A stretch of DNA of 64,000 nucleotides. Origin: Nostoc sp. 'Lobaria pulmonaria (5183) cyanobiont' (lineage in GTDB: Bacteria; Cyanobacteriota; Cyanobacteriia; Cyanobacteriales; Nostocaceae). Below the pieces are notes generated by a model. That model was not told the origin of the DNA. It made no database searches and worked only from the letters and a program-made list of their open reading frames with translations. The position numbers and the translations under genes were made by a program. Shown here in pieces: positions 47,065 to 55,540 of the stretch (its first letter is position 1; each line of letters opens with the position of its first letter). The DNA lies in NCBI RefSeq assembly GCF_002949795.1, contig NZ_CP026692.1, positions 310,001-374,000 of the forward strand, given 5' to 3'.

Positions 47065-50000
47065 GTGAACGATTTTTTTCAACAAATAGCTGCTCTTTCT
47101 CCAGAGCAACGGGTGATATTTGAAAAGCGTCTGAAGCAGAGAGGCTTAAATCAATTACGAAGGTCAGAAATACCTAAAATAAAAGTTCACAGTAGAAAAG
47201 ACTCTTATAATTTACCTCTATCCTTTGCTCAACAGAGGTTATGGTTCCTAGCTCAATTAGAACCAAATAGCCCTTTCTACAACGTACCTGCGGCTGTGCG
47301 CCTCCAAGGAGAATTAAATTTCAACGCTCTACAACAAAGTTTCAACGAAATTGTTTGTCGTCACGAAGCTTTGAGAACTAATTTCCAGACAGTGGAAGGG
47401 CAAGCAATAGCTGTTATCTCTAAAGCAAAACCTCTAATACTACCAAAAATCGATATTAGCGAGCTACCTTTAAATCGACAAGAAGTAGAAGTCAGACAAC
47501 AAGCTCTACAAGAAGTGCAAACACCTTTTGAGCTAACGAGCGACCTCTTGTTGCGGGTAAAACTATTACGTCTAAATGAACAAGAACACATTGTTCTACT
47601 GACAATGCATCACATTGTTTCTGATGGTTGGTCAGTTGGCGTACTAATGCAGGAGTTAGCAAAACTTTATCCAGCCTTCTTTAATCAGCAACTCTCACCC
47701 TTAGCTGAACTACCAATACAATATGTAGACTTTGCTGTTTGGCAACGAGAATGGCTGCAAGCAGAAGTACTACAATCGCAGCTATCTTATTGGCGAAAGC
47801 AGTTGCAAGGGGCACCAGAATTACTAGAATTACCTACAGACTACCTCAGACCGGCAATTCAAACATTCTGGGGTGCAAATTACTCATTTGAGTTATCAAA
47901 AGAATTATCTGCATCCTTAAACAAATTGAGCCAGCAGCAGGGGAGTACCTTATTCATGACTCTGCTAGCAGCTTTCCAAACACTGCTCTGGCGTTACACA
48001 GGGCAAGAAGATATTGTGGTCGGTTCACCCATCGCCAATCGCAACCGAGCAGAAATAGAAGGGTTAATTGGATTTTTTGTCAACACATTGGTATTGAGAA
48101 CTAACTTGGCAGGAAATCCTAGCTTTGAGGAGCTAATAAAACGGGTAAGGGAAGTAGCATTAGGAGCGTATGCACATCAGGATTTGCCGTTTGAGTTGTT
48201 AGTTGAGCAACTGCAACCACAGAGAGATTTAAGTTATACACCACTGTTTCAAGTAATGTTTGTGCTTCATAATTTCCCGATGTCAGTGTTAGAGTTACCT
48301 GGTTTGACCTTAACTCCAATTAAAAGTGAAAGGAAAACTGCTCACTTTGATTTAATATTATCTATGACAGAAACAGAGTCGGGATTAGAGGGAAGGTTAG
48401 AATACAATATAGATTTATTTGAGGAAAAGACGATTACTCGGATGGTGGATCATTGGCGAAGATTGCTCGAAGCAATTGTCGCTAATCCACAGCAGCGTTT
48501 GTCGGAGTTTCAATTATTGACTGAATCCGAGCAGCAGCAATTATTAGTAGAGTGGAATCAGACGCAAGTTGAATATCCCCAAGATAAATGTATTTATGAA
48601 TTATTTGAAGCACAAGTAAAGAAAACACCTGATGCTGTAGCAGTAGTGTTTGAATCAAAACAGCTAACCTATTGGGAACTCAATGCAAGAGCAAATCAAT
48701 TAGCCCATTATCTGCAAAGTTTGGGAGTAAAACCAGAAGTATTAATAGGAATTTGTGTTGAACGGTCTGTAGAAATGGCAGTAGCTATACTAGCTACTCT
48801 CAAAGCAGGTGGAGTATATATTCCCATCGATCCCAATTATCCAACTCAAAGGATTACAGAGATTTCAAAAGATGCGGGAATAGAGATTATATTAACTCAA
48901 CAGCATCTAGAAGTTTTGCTAGAGGAACAGTCAAGACAATTAGTAGCTTTAGACAGCAATAGGTCAGAAATTGCCGAGCAACCGACCGATAATTGTCATA
49001 GTCAAGCAAATTCAGAAAATTTAGCCTATGTAATTTACACATCAGGTTCGACAGGAAAACCAAAAGGAGTAGCAGTCACTCATCAAGCTTTAGTCAACTA
49101 CGCTTTAGAAATTGCTAATCAGTTTAAGCTACAAAAGAGCGATCGCGTCTTACAGTTTGCTTCAATTGGTTTTGATGTAGTAGTCGAAGAACTCTTTCCT
49201 ACTTGGATAAAAGGAGCAACGGTTGTTCTTCCAGGCACTAGTAAAACCTTATCTTGTCAAGAGTTTCAGCAATTAATTGAGATTGAGCAATTAACGGTAT
49301 TTGAGCTACCTACAGCCTACTGGCATCAATGGGTATCAGAATTATATTCGGTTCAAGAAACAGTACCAATTTGTGTTCGTTTAGCCATTGTAGGGGGAGA
49401 AAGAATCTTAGGTGAAAGACTAAGACAATGGCAGCAATTATCCACATCCTTAATTCACGTTTATGGATTAACTGAGACCACAGTAACTTCAACACTCTAT
49501 CACTTAAATAGCGATGCAGAATTGCTAGAAGCAGCAACAGAGTTACCAATTGGACAACCAGTAGCTAACACAGAAATTTATTTACTCGACTCTTATTTAC
49601 AACCAGTACCAGTAGGAGTACCAGGAGAAATTTATCTTGGCGGCGCAGGATTAGCCAGAGGTTATCTCAATCGTCCTGAATTAACTGCCCAAAGGTTTAT
49701 TCCTAATCCTTTTAGCCAGAATGCAGGAGCAAGATTATATCGAACAGGAGATCAGGCGCGTTATTTACCAGATGGCAATATTGAGTACATTGGTAGAATT
49801 GACCATCAAGTCAAACTCAGAGGCTTCCGTATTGAACTTGGAGAAATTGAGTCAATATTATCGCAAATTCCAGAAGTTAAAGAGTGTGTAGTTATTGACC
49901 GAGAAGATATACCAGATCAGAAACGATTGGTTGCTTATTTAGTAACTGAAGAATCACAAGAATTCGCGATCGCGCAGGTGCGGAGTTTTCTCAAAAGTCA

Positions 50001-50454
50001 ACTTCCAGACTACATGATTCCCTCTGCTTTTGTCGAATTAAAAACTTTACCTTTGACATCTAATGGTAAAATAGATCGTAAAATATTACCAGTCCCAGAC
50101 TGGACAAGACTTGAGGCAGAAGCAACCTTTGTTCCACCTCAATCGCCTTTGGAAGAGGCGATCGCCGAAATTTGGGTTCAGCTTCTGAATGTCAATCAAA
50201 TAGGTATCAATGACAACTTTTTCGATTTGGGTGGTCACTCATTGATAGCAACTCAATTAGTATCTCGTCTACGGAAAGCTTTTCAAGTAGAGTTGCCACT
50301 GCGTTATATCTTTGAATTCCCCACCATAGCCGAACTAGCTGTAACTATCGTACAAAGCCAGATCGAACAAATGAATAACGAAGAAAAAGTACAGTTTTTG
50401 GCAGCGATGAAAGATCTTTCAGAAGAGGAGATTGAATCAATGCTTGCAAGTTAA
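47065..50454 (+). CDS. NRPS: C-A(basic residue?)-PCP
   Basis: This is a single module of about 1129 residues. I prefer GTG 47065, with GGAG nine bases upstream, over GTG 47050. C domain: LSFAQQRLWFLAQLEP and MHHIVSDGWS near 183; it is clearly a sister of the R1 repeat C domain at lower identity. A domain: TSGSTGKPKG near 658. The pocket residues I align to GrsA are DVEEIGVVTK, with Glu at positions 239 and 278. Two acidic side chains in the pocket suggest a cationic substrate. The very next gene encodes a capreomycidine synthase-like enzyme, so capreomycidine or a hydroxylated arginine is the best guess; ornithine or lysine are alternatives. PCP: FFDLGGHSLIATQL near 1056. The A domain itself diverges strongly from its neighbours. 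Confidence 0.9.
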   Translation: MNDFFQQIAALSPEQRVIFEKRLKQRGLNQLRRSEIPKIKVHSRKDSYNLPLSFAQQRLWFLAQLEPNSPFYNVPAAVRLQGELNFNALQQSFNEIVCRHEALRTNFQTVEGQAIAVISKAKPLILPKIDISELPLNRQEVEVRQQALQEVQTPFELTSDLLLRVKLLRLNEQEHIVLLTMHHIVSDGWSVGVLMQELAKLYPAFFNQQLSPLAELPIQYVDFAVWQREWLQAEVLQSQLSYWRKQLQGAPELLELPTDYLRPAIQTFWGANYSFELSKELSASLNKLSQQQGSTLFMTLLAAFQTLLWRYTGQEDIVVGSPIANRNRAEIEGLIGFFVNTLVLRTNLAGNPSFEELIKRVREVALGAYAHQDLPFELLVEQLQPQRDLSYTPLFQVMFVLHNFPMSVLELPGLTLTPIKSERKTAHFDLILSMTETESGLEGRLEYNIDLFEEKTITRMVDHWRRLLEAIVANPQQRLSEFQLLTESEQQQLLVEWNQTQVEYPQDKCIYELFEAQVKKTPDAVAVVFESKQLTYWELNARANQLAHYLQSLGVKPEVLIGICVERSVEMAVAILATLKAGGVYIPIDPNYPTQRITEISKDAGIEIILTQQHLEVLLEEQSRQLVALDSNRSEIAEQPTDNCHSQANSENLAYVIYTSGSTGKPKGVAVTHQALVNYALEIANQFKLQKSDRVLQFASIGFDVVVEELFPTWIKGATVVLPGTSKTLSCQEFQQLIEIEQLTVFELPTAYWHQWVSELYSVQETVPICVRLAIVGGERILGERLRQWQQLSTSLIHVYGLTETTVTSTLYHLNSDAELLEAATELPIGQPVANTEIYLLDSYLQPVPVGVPGEIYLGGAGLARGYLNRPELTAQRFIPNPFSQNAGARLYRTGDQARYLPDGNIEYIGRIDHQVKLRGFRIELGEIESILSQIPEVKECVVIDREDIPDQKRLVAYLVTEESQEFAIAQVRSFLKSQLPDYMIPSAFVELKTLPLTSNGKIDRKILPVPDWTRLEAEATFVPPQSPLEEAIAEIWVQLLNVNQIGINDNFFDLGGHSLIATQLVSRLRKAFQVELPLRYIFEFPTIAELAVTIVQSQIEQMNNEEKVQFLAAMKDLSEEEIESMLAS

Positions 50455-50483
50455 ACCTAGCTAAATCATCAATAAAGACCAAA

Positions 50484-51629
50484 ATGATGACAAAACTAAA
50501 AAACTCTATCAATAAAATCGCACCTGCTCTTTTAGAGAGTTGGATGAGAGATTACTACTTTAGTACCGAGATTGATATCGGTAGCAGTGGTGTGGAAAAC
50601 TTTTCACTAACTGAGCTTTACAAACTTACTAACCTTACACAAGAAGAACTTGATCGCATTGTCTTTCACGATAGTTCAAGCCTTGGAAATTTTGAGTTGC
50701 GTAAAGCAATTGCTTTACGTTGGGGCAATGGAGATCCAGAGCAGGTTATGGTAACTCACGGCTCAAGTGAAGCTAATTTCCTAATCATGAATGGACTTCT
50801 TAATGCCGATGACGAAGTAGTTGTTTTAGATCCTTGTTATCAACAACTCTTTTCTATTGCCGAATCTATTGGATGCCAGTTGAAACGTTGGGAACTTAGG
50901 TTCGAGCAACATTTTCTTCCTAACATTGAAGAAGCTAAAAGGCTAATTACTCCACGTACCCGAATGGTAATTGTCAACTTTCCCCATAATCCTACTGGTG
51001 CTTCGTTGACGAAGAAAGAACAAGACGCTCTAATCGACGCAGTAGCAGAAGTAGGAGCTTATCTTGTCTGGGATGCAGCTTTTGCCGATATAGTTTACGA
51101 GGGTTCTCCACTTCCTAATCCTAATTTACGTTACAAGCGCTCTATCTCGATGGGAACTTTTTCCAAATGCTATGGGTTGCCAGGATTGAGATTTGGATGG
51201 TGTTTAGCTTCGCCAGAAATGTTGGAGCGTTTTGTTCATTTACGCGACTATATGACTCTCCATCTTTCTCCATTGGTTGAACTGATTGCCCACAGAGTTG
51301 TAGAAAAAGCAGACAATCTTCTTAGTATTCGTTTGCAGCAAGCCCGCGTCAATTTGAACATTTTATCTAAATGGGTCGAGCAGCATCAAGAGTTTGTAGA
51401 GTGGTCGCGTCCGCAAGGTGGTGTTTGTACATTCTTGCGTTTACGATATATTTCAGATTCTGAAGCCTTTTGCCATCATCTGGCAAATGTTCATAAAGTC
51501 TTGCTTGTACCAGGTACTTGTTTTAACCACTCAAGTCATGTGAGGTTGGGGTTTGGAGGTGCTACATCCGACCTTAACGAAGGTCTAAGTCGTTTATCAA
51601 AAGCTTTAGTAACAGATTTTAAATTTTAA
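50484..51629 (+). CDS. VioD-like PLP enzyme, probable capreomycidine synthase
   Basis: This 381-residue fold-type I PLP enzyme matches the pattern of VioD and OrfR rather than generic aminotransferases. It has LLESWMRDYYFSTEIDIGSS with GVENFSLTELYKL, FHDSSSLGNFELRKAIA, VTHGSSEANFLIM, VVNFPHNPTGASLTKKE, VWDAAFADIVYEGSPLP, the Schiff-base Lys in MGTFSKCYGLPGLRFGWCL, and LRDYMTLHLSPLVELIA. VioD cyclises (3S)-hydroxy-L-arginine to the six-membered guanidine amino acid capreomycidine. A VioC-like hydroxylase 2.6 kb downstream supplies the partner reaction. It begins 30 bases after the NRPS whose A-domain pocket is acidic. Family assignment is from remembered VioD motifs; an alternative guanidine cyclisation, such as the five-membered enduracididine or streptolidine type, cannot be excluded. 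Confidence 0.85.
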   Translation: MMTKLKNSINKIAPALLESWMRDYYFSTEIDIGSSGVENFSLTELYKLTNLTQEELDRIVFHDSSSLGNFELRKAIALRWGNGDPEQVMVTHGSSEANFLIMNGLLNADDEVVVLDPCYQQLFSIAESIGCQLKRWELRFEQHFLPNIEEAKRLITPRTRMVIVNFPHNPTGASLTKKEQDALIDAVAEVGAYLVWDAAFADIVYEGSPLPNPNLRYKRSISMGTFSKCYGLPGLRFGWCLASPEMLERFVHLRDYMTLHLSPLVELIAHRVVEKADNLLSIRLQQARVNLNILSKWVEQHQEFVEWSRPQGGVCTFLRLRYISDSEAFCHHLANVHKVLLVPGTCFNHSSHVRLGFGGATSDLNEGLSRLSKALVTDFKF

Positions 51630-51705
51630 GGTGTCTAATCTTTATAATCCAGCAAACTTAAATTAAAAAACGAAATAAAAATAAACAAAAGGAGTTTGAA
51701 ATTTA

Positions 51706-53097
51706 ATGAAATCTCAAGAAAACTTTTTAACTTCAGCTATAACTAACACTAGTCAAAAAATAAGATTGTCAGAGCAATTCTGGACTCAATTTACAGAAAG
51801 TATCTGGGAAAAAGAAACTCTTGCGATACCAAACTCATTTATCAATACTCCTATCGCAGTAAATGATTTATTCTCGATTATTACTAATGATTTAAATGTT
51901 ACTAATAATTTTATTGTGTCAAAACGTTTTTATATTGAAGGAAATAAACAGCAATTAGAAGGAGCAGATTACTACCCAAAACTAGAAGATAAATCTTTTA
52001 TTGGTTATGATCGGCGTATTTGTTCTCTTTGTGGAAATAAAGAATACGTATTAATAATTGACGCTCTTTTAGTCAATTATTCACTTTGGGATTGGACATA
52101 TAAATTTCTACAAAATTTATATAATTCGTTAGGTTTTCTTAATTACGGTCACTTCTGGTCTATATTCTATGGAAATTATAGTAAAACTCCATTTGGAGTA
52201 CACGATCATAATTATCCAGGAGAACCCGCACAATCTGCTTTCTACTTTCCCATAGAAGGAAATAAATCAATGAGAATATGGACTCCAGAATTTGTCAAAA
52301 GAAATAAACAAATAAGAAGGTCAACTCAATATGAAAAATTTCTTGAAGATTCGACGCTTCTAAAGGCTGAAGCTGGCGGAATGCTGTACTGGCCGTCAGA
52401 TAGATGGCATATTGGAGATTCAAAAGGAGGCGATGTTTCATTAGTAATTGCTATAGACAATTCAAATAATTTTGTTGAACCATTAGCATATATTCTTAAA
52501 GAAGAAATAGAAAAAATATATGGTAATTCTCTTAAAAAGCATCTTTTGGAAAAGATAGGAGAAGTTATATTGAAATTCTCAAGGAGAAAAGGTAATAAAA
52601 AAGCTTTTTTTGATTCAAATAACTTGCAAAAAAGTGCCGATAATATCCCAGATGCTATTCAATCAGCTGCGAAGGTATTCAAATATTTTATAGATTCGTC
52701 AGTTGTCGAAATCGCCTCTACTAAATTATGGCTGAGTATGCTTACTGGCTACGGATTCATGCCACTGATATCAGAGCAATTTTTAGAAACAAAATGGGAT
52801 CTAATAACGAGTACTGATTATATTGAAGTATCACCTAATCGTCAAATTCTCTGGAGAAAGGTAGGTAAAAATGAAATTGCGATCGCAGTTAATGGAATAC
52901 CCACAGTATTTCCTTTATATCGAAACATTGAGAAGATAATTGAAACTATAAATTCTGGAGATGCCCTGAGCGTCAAAATCATTTTAGAAAATTCAGATTT
53001 AGCTAATAAAGATGAGCATAGGGACTACAGTGTTGAGGGCATATTAGGATTGTTAAATACATTGTTAGGTAATGGTGGCATTAAAATAATTAAATGA
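51706..53097 (+). CDS. JmjC/cupin-like Fe(II)/2-oxoglutarate oxygenase
   Basis: This 463-residue protein has a candidate facial triad: His and Asp in TPFGVHDHNYPGEPAQSAFY (HxD near residue 165) and His in GGMLYWPSDRWHIGDSKGGD (near 234). This is the layout of JmjC/Cupin_4-type hydroxylases. After the cupin, helices and a C-terminal region (WLSMLTGYGFMPLI, ISPNRQ-like VSPNRQILWRKVGKNEIAIA) resemble the winged-helix tail of such proteins. It is the most AT-rich kind of coding sequence in the cluster. AAAGGAG precedes ATG 51706. Its substrate is unknown; it may hydroxylate the guanidine amino acid or another residue while carrier-bound. I do not know a characterised homolog. Confidence 0.65.
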   Translation: MKSQENFLTSAITNTSQKIRLSEQFWTQFTESIWEKETLAIPNSFINTPIAVNDLFSIITNDLNVTNNFIVSKRFYIEGNKQQLEGADYYPKLEDKSFIGYDRRICSLCGNKEYVLIIDALLVNYSLWDWTYKFLQNLYNSLGFLNYGHFWSIFYGNYSKTPFGVHDHNYPGEPAQSAFYFPIEGNKSMRIWTPEFVKRNKQIRRSTQYEKFLEDSTLLKAEAGGMLYWPSDRWHIGDSKGGDVSLVIAIDNSNNFVEPLAYILKEEIEKIYGNSLKKHLLEKIGEVILKFSRRKGNKKAFFDSNNLQKSADNIPDAIQSAAKVFKYFIDSSVVEIASTKLWLSMLTGYGFMPLISEQFLETKWDLITSTDYIEVSPNRQILWRKVGKNEIAIAVNGIPTVFPLYRNIEKIIETINSGDALSVKIILENSDLANKDEHRDYSVEGILGLLNTLLGNGGIKIIK

Positions 53098-53162
53098 CAT
53101 TTAAATCTATCAAGCGTATATTACTGTATGTGAAAATTTTTTCAAAGAAAGGGACTTTTTAA

Positions 53163-54110
53163 ATGCATTTTCAATATTTTGATCAACAAAAGAATAGCGA
53201 AGCAATATCATTCTACAAGCGAGCTACAAAAAACAATCCCACCTTAATGTCTAATTATTACCATTTATGTTTGGCATTACTGCTTCAAGGAGAAGAATCA
53301 GAAGCTGAGAATATTTGGCTATCGGTTATTGAAAAAGCAAATATAGAACAAGTCAACCTTTGGACAGCAGAGTTAAATGAAATACTAAAAACAGAAGCTA
53401 GCAAACGCGAAGCAGCCTCTGACCTTGATTTAGCTCAAAAACTCCGTTATTATACAAATGTTGCGGACGATTTAGCAAGTAATGAATCCTGGAAGAAAAA
53501 AAAAGGATATACGTTCATAACCGATTGGTTTAGCGGAAATATTCCTATCTGGGAAAAGTATTTATCACATCTAGCTAATAAACCTAACCTTAATTTTTTA
53601 GAAATAGGTAGTTGGGAAGGAATGTCTGCTTGCTGGCTTTTAGATAATATCCTTACTCACGAATCATCAACTATAACTTGTATAGATACTTTTGAAGGAG
53701 AGCCAAAAGTTGAATATGATGATAAGGAAATAAAATACGTAGAAAAAAGTTTAGAGTCTTTAGAAAAAACTTTTGATTTTAATATCGCTAAGACAGGAAC
53801 ATCAAAGAAAGTAACAAAAATTGTAGGTAGATCGCAAAATATAATGCGTTCGCTTCCTTTAAATAATTACAATATGCTTTATGTTGATGGCTCTCATTTA
53901 GCAAGTGATGTCCTTACAGACGCTATTATGGGCTGGGAACTTGTTAAAGTAGGAGGACTAATCATTTTCGATGATTACAGTTTTACATTTCCCAATGAAT
54001 CCGGGCAAAATACACAAATTGGCATAGACGCTTTTTTAAGAGCATTTGATAATAAAATAAGCGTTGTTTACGAAGCAGATCAATTTTTAGTAACAAAGAC
54101 ATCCTTTTAG
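53163..54110 (+). CDS. Class I SAM methyltransferase with TPR-like N-terminus
   Basis: This 315-residue protein begins with about 60 residues of TPR-like helices (QQKNSEAISFYKRATKNNPT, LLLQGEESEAENIWLSVIEK). A methyltransferase of the Methyltransf_24/cephalosporin-hydroxylase-like type follows: LNFLEIGSWEGMSACWLLDN near 145 (motif I), TITCIDTFEGEP, YNMLYVDGSHLASDVLTDAI and VKVGGLIIFDDYSF. An O-methyl transfer to a hydroxyl is plausible, and it could supply the O-methylation that the FkbG-less extender genes lack. Alternatively it modifies the hydroxylated residues made by its oxygenase neighbours. It is AT-rich like the flanking oxygenase genes. Confidence 0.75.
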   Translation: MHFQYFDQQKNSEAISFYKRATKNNPTLMSNYYHLCLALLLQGEESEAENIWLSVIEKANIEQVNLWTAELNEILKTEASKREAASDLDLAQKLRYYTNVADDLASNESWKKKKGYTFITDWFSGNIPIWEKYLSHLANKPNLNFLEIGSWEGMSACWLLDNILTHESSTITCIDTFEGEPKVEYDDKEIKYVEKSLESLEKTFDFNIAKTGTSKKVTKIVGRSQNIMRSLPLNNYNMLYVDGSHLASDVLTDAIMGWELVKVGGLIIFDDYSFTFPNESGQNTQIGIDAFLRAFDNKISVVYEADQFLVTKTSF

Positions 54111-54278
54111 AAAAGTGATTTATAGTTGTTAAATGCATTCTTATGTAATGGTAGAATTCAACTAGTTAAATAACTGTTAATGCAAGAATTATAATCACAA
54201 TTTCCGTTTTAAACCTGACATAGCTGAGATAAAAGAAACAGCAGGAAAATCGACAAAAAACAATTGTAGGTGAAAATC

Positions 54279-55322
54279 ATGGAAAAGTTTATTTTATCAG
54301 ATCGCGAAATTGATGAGATTAACTCACTAGTTAAAGACCTTACTCATCAATACTCTTCAGTAGAAGATGATGACTTTCTTAAAGACGTATTAATAATTGC
54401 CCACGAGCTTCCTAAAAGAATCCGTAGATTTATTAACGATTTCAGATTATTAGAACCATCATCAGGGGTTTGTGTAATTTCTGGTTACCCAATCTCAGAT
54501 GAAAAAATTGGCAAGACACCTTCTCATTGGCAATATAGACCTGAGATTTCACCTGCTCTAGAAGAAGAAATAGTTTTTATGCTATTTGGCTCATTATTAG
54601 GCGAAGTAATTGGTTGGTCTACTCAGCAAGCTGGGCATATTGTTCATGATGTTATTCCAATTAAAGGTCACGAACACGAACAACTAGGTAGTAGTAGTAA
54701 AGAGTTACTGTGGTGGCATAATGAAGATGCCTTTCATCCTTATAGAGGCGATTATCTAGGCATGATGTGTCTGCGAAATAAAGAAAAAGCTGCTACTACT
54801 GTTGCGCCTGTAGATGCAGCCTACTGTCTAAACCCAGATGAAATAGCAATTTTGTTCGAGCCACGCTTCACAATTCGTCCAGATGAATCCCATTTAGTCA
54901 AAAATCAATCTGATTCACAAAAAACTCAAGCAAATAATAATAACTTACTCAGTTCTGCCTACCATAAAATAAGCAATATAAATAGCGAACCAGAAAAAAT
55001 ATCTGTGTTTTATGGAGACCCGAAATGTCCATATGTTCGTATCGATCCTTACTTCATGGATATGGATAAACTAGAAAATGATAATGAAGCATTAACAACC
55101 CTGACTAAATTAATGAAATCTATTGATATTAATTTAACCGATCTCGTTTTACAACCCGGAGATTTTTGCTTTATTGATAATTACAAAACAGTACATGGAA
55201 GAAAACCATACACAACTATATACGATGGTCAACATCGTTGGCTTAAAAGAATAATTATCGCCAGAGATTTGAGAAAATCAAGAAGTGCTAGACCTACGGC
55301 TACATCTAGAATAATTTTTTAA
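54279..55322 (+). CDS. VioC-like L-arginine 3-hydroxylase (Fe/2OG oxygenase)
   Basis: This protein of about 347 residues belongs to the clavaminate-synthase-like group containing VioC, OrfP and AsnO. Visible features are SGVCVISGYPIS, QAGHIVHDVIPIKGHEHEQL, and the metal motif LLWWHNEDAFHPYRGDYLGM (His-x-Glu near 147-149; this group uses Glu rather than Asp). DPYFMDMD and the distal His and Arg follow in FIDNYKTVHGRKPY and GQHRWLKRI. VioC hydroxylates free arginine at C3, the first step to capreomycidine. ATG 54279 has TAGGTG just upstream; GTG 54270 is also in frame. Asparagine or another amino acid is a possible substrate, but the VioD-like neighbour argues for arginine. Confidence 0.87.
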   Translation: MEKFILSDREIDEINSLVKDLTHQYSSVEDDDFLKDVLIIAHELPKRIRRFINDFRLLEPSSGVCVISGYPISDEKIGKTPSHWQYRPEISPALEEEIVFMLFGSLLGEVIGWSTQQAGHIVHDVIPIKGHEHEQLGSSSKELLWWHNEDAFHPYRGDYLGMMCLRNKEKAATTVAPVDAAYCLNPDEIAILFEPRFTIRPDESHLVKNQSDSQKTQANNNNLLSSAYHKISNINSEPEKISVFYGDPKCPYVRIDPYFMDMDKLENDNEALTTLTKLMKSIDINLTDLVLQPGDFCFIDNYKTVHGRKPYTTIYDGQHRWLKRIIIARDLRKSRSARPTATSRIIF

Positions 55323-55540
55323 CCTCAGTTCTGGATAAGACAAAGGGCAGATAGTAAGCTGAAAATAACAACTTTCTTCAGTAAATCTGTCCTAAACCTT
55401 GTCTATTTTGAATAGTTGTACATATTTCTGTCAGTTTGGAAAAACTTTGAGAGATCCGAAAATAACCAAGGTCAAGTTTAGGTTTCATACTTTTTGATAA
55501 TATTTTGCTTTGTAACATATAGATATCTGGTAGTGAACTT

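Noticed and set aside
50484..51629. Ordinary class I/II aminotransferase or ACC synthase
   Set aside because: The FHDSSSLGN, HGSSEANFLIM and LRDYMTLHLSPLVE words follow the VioD pattern, and a VioC-like partner is nearby.
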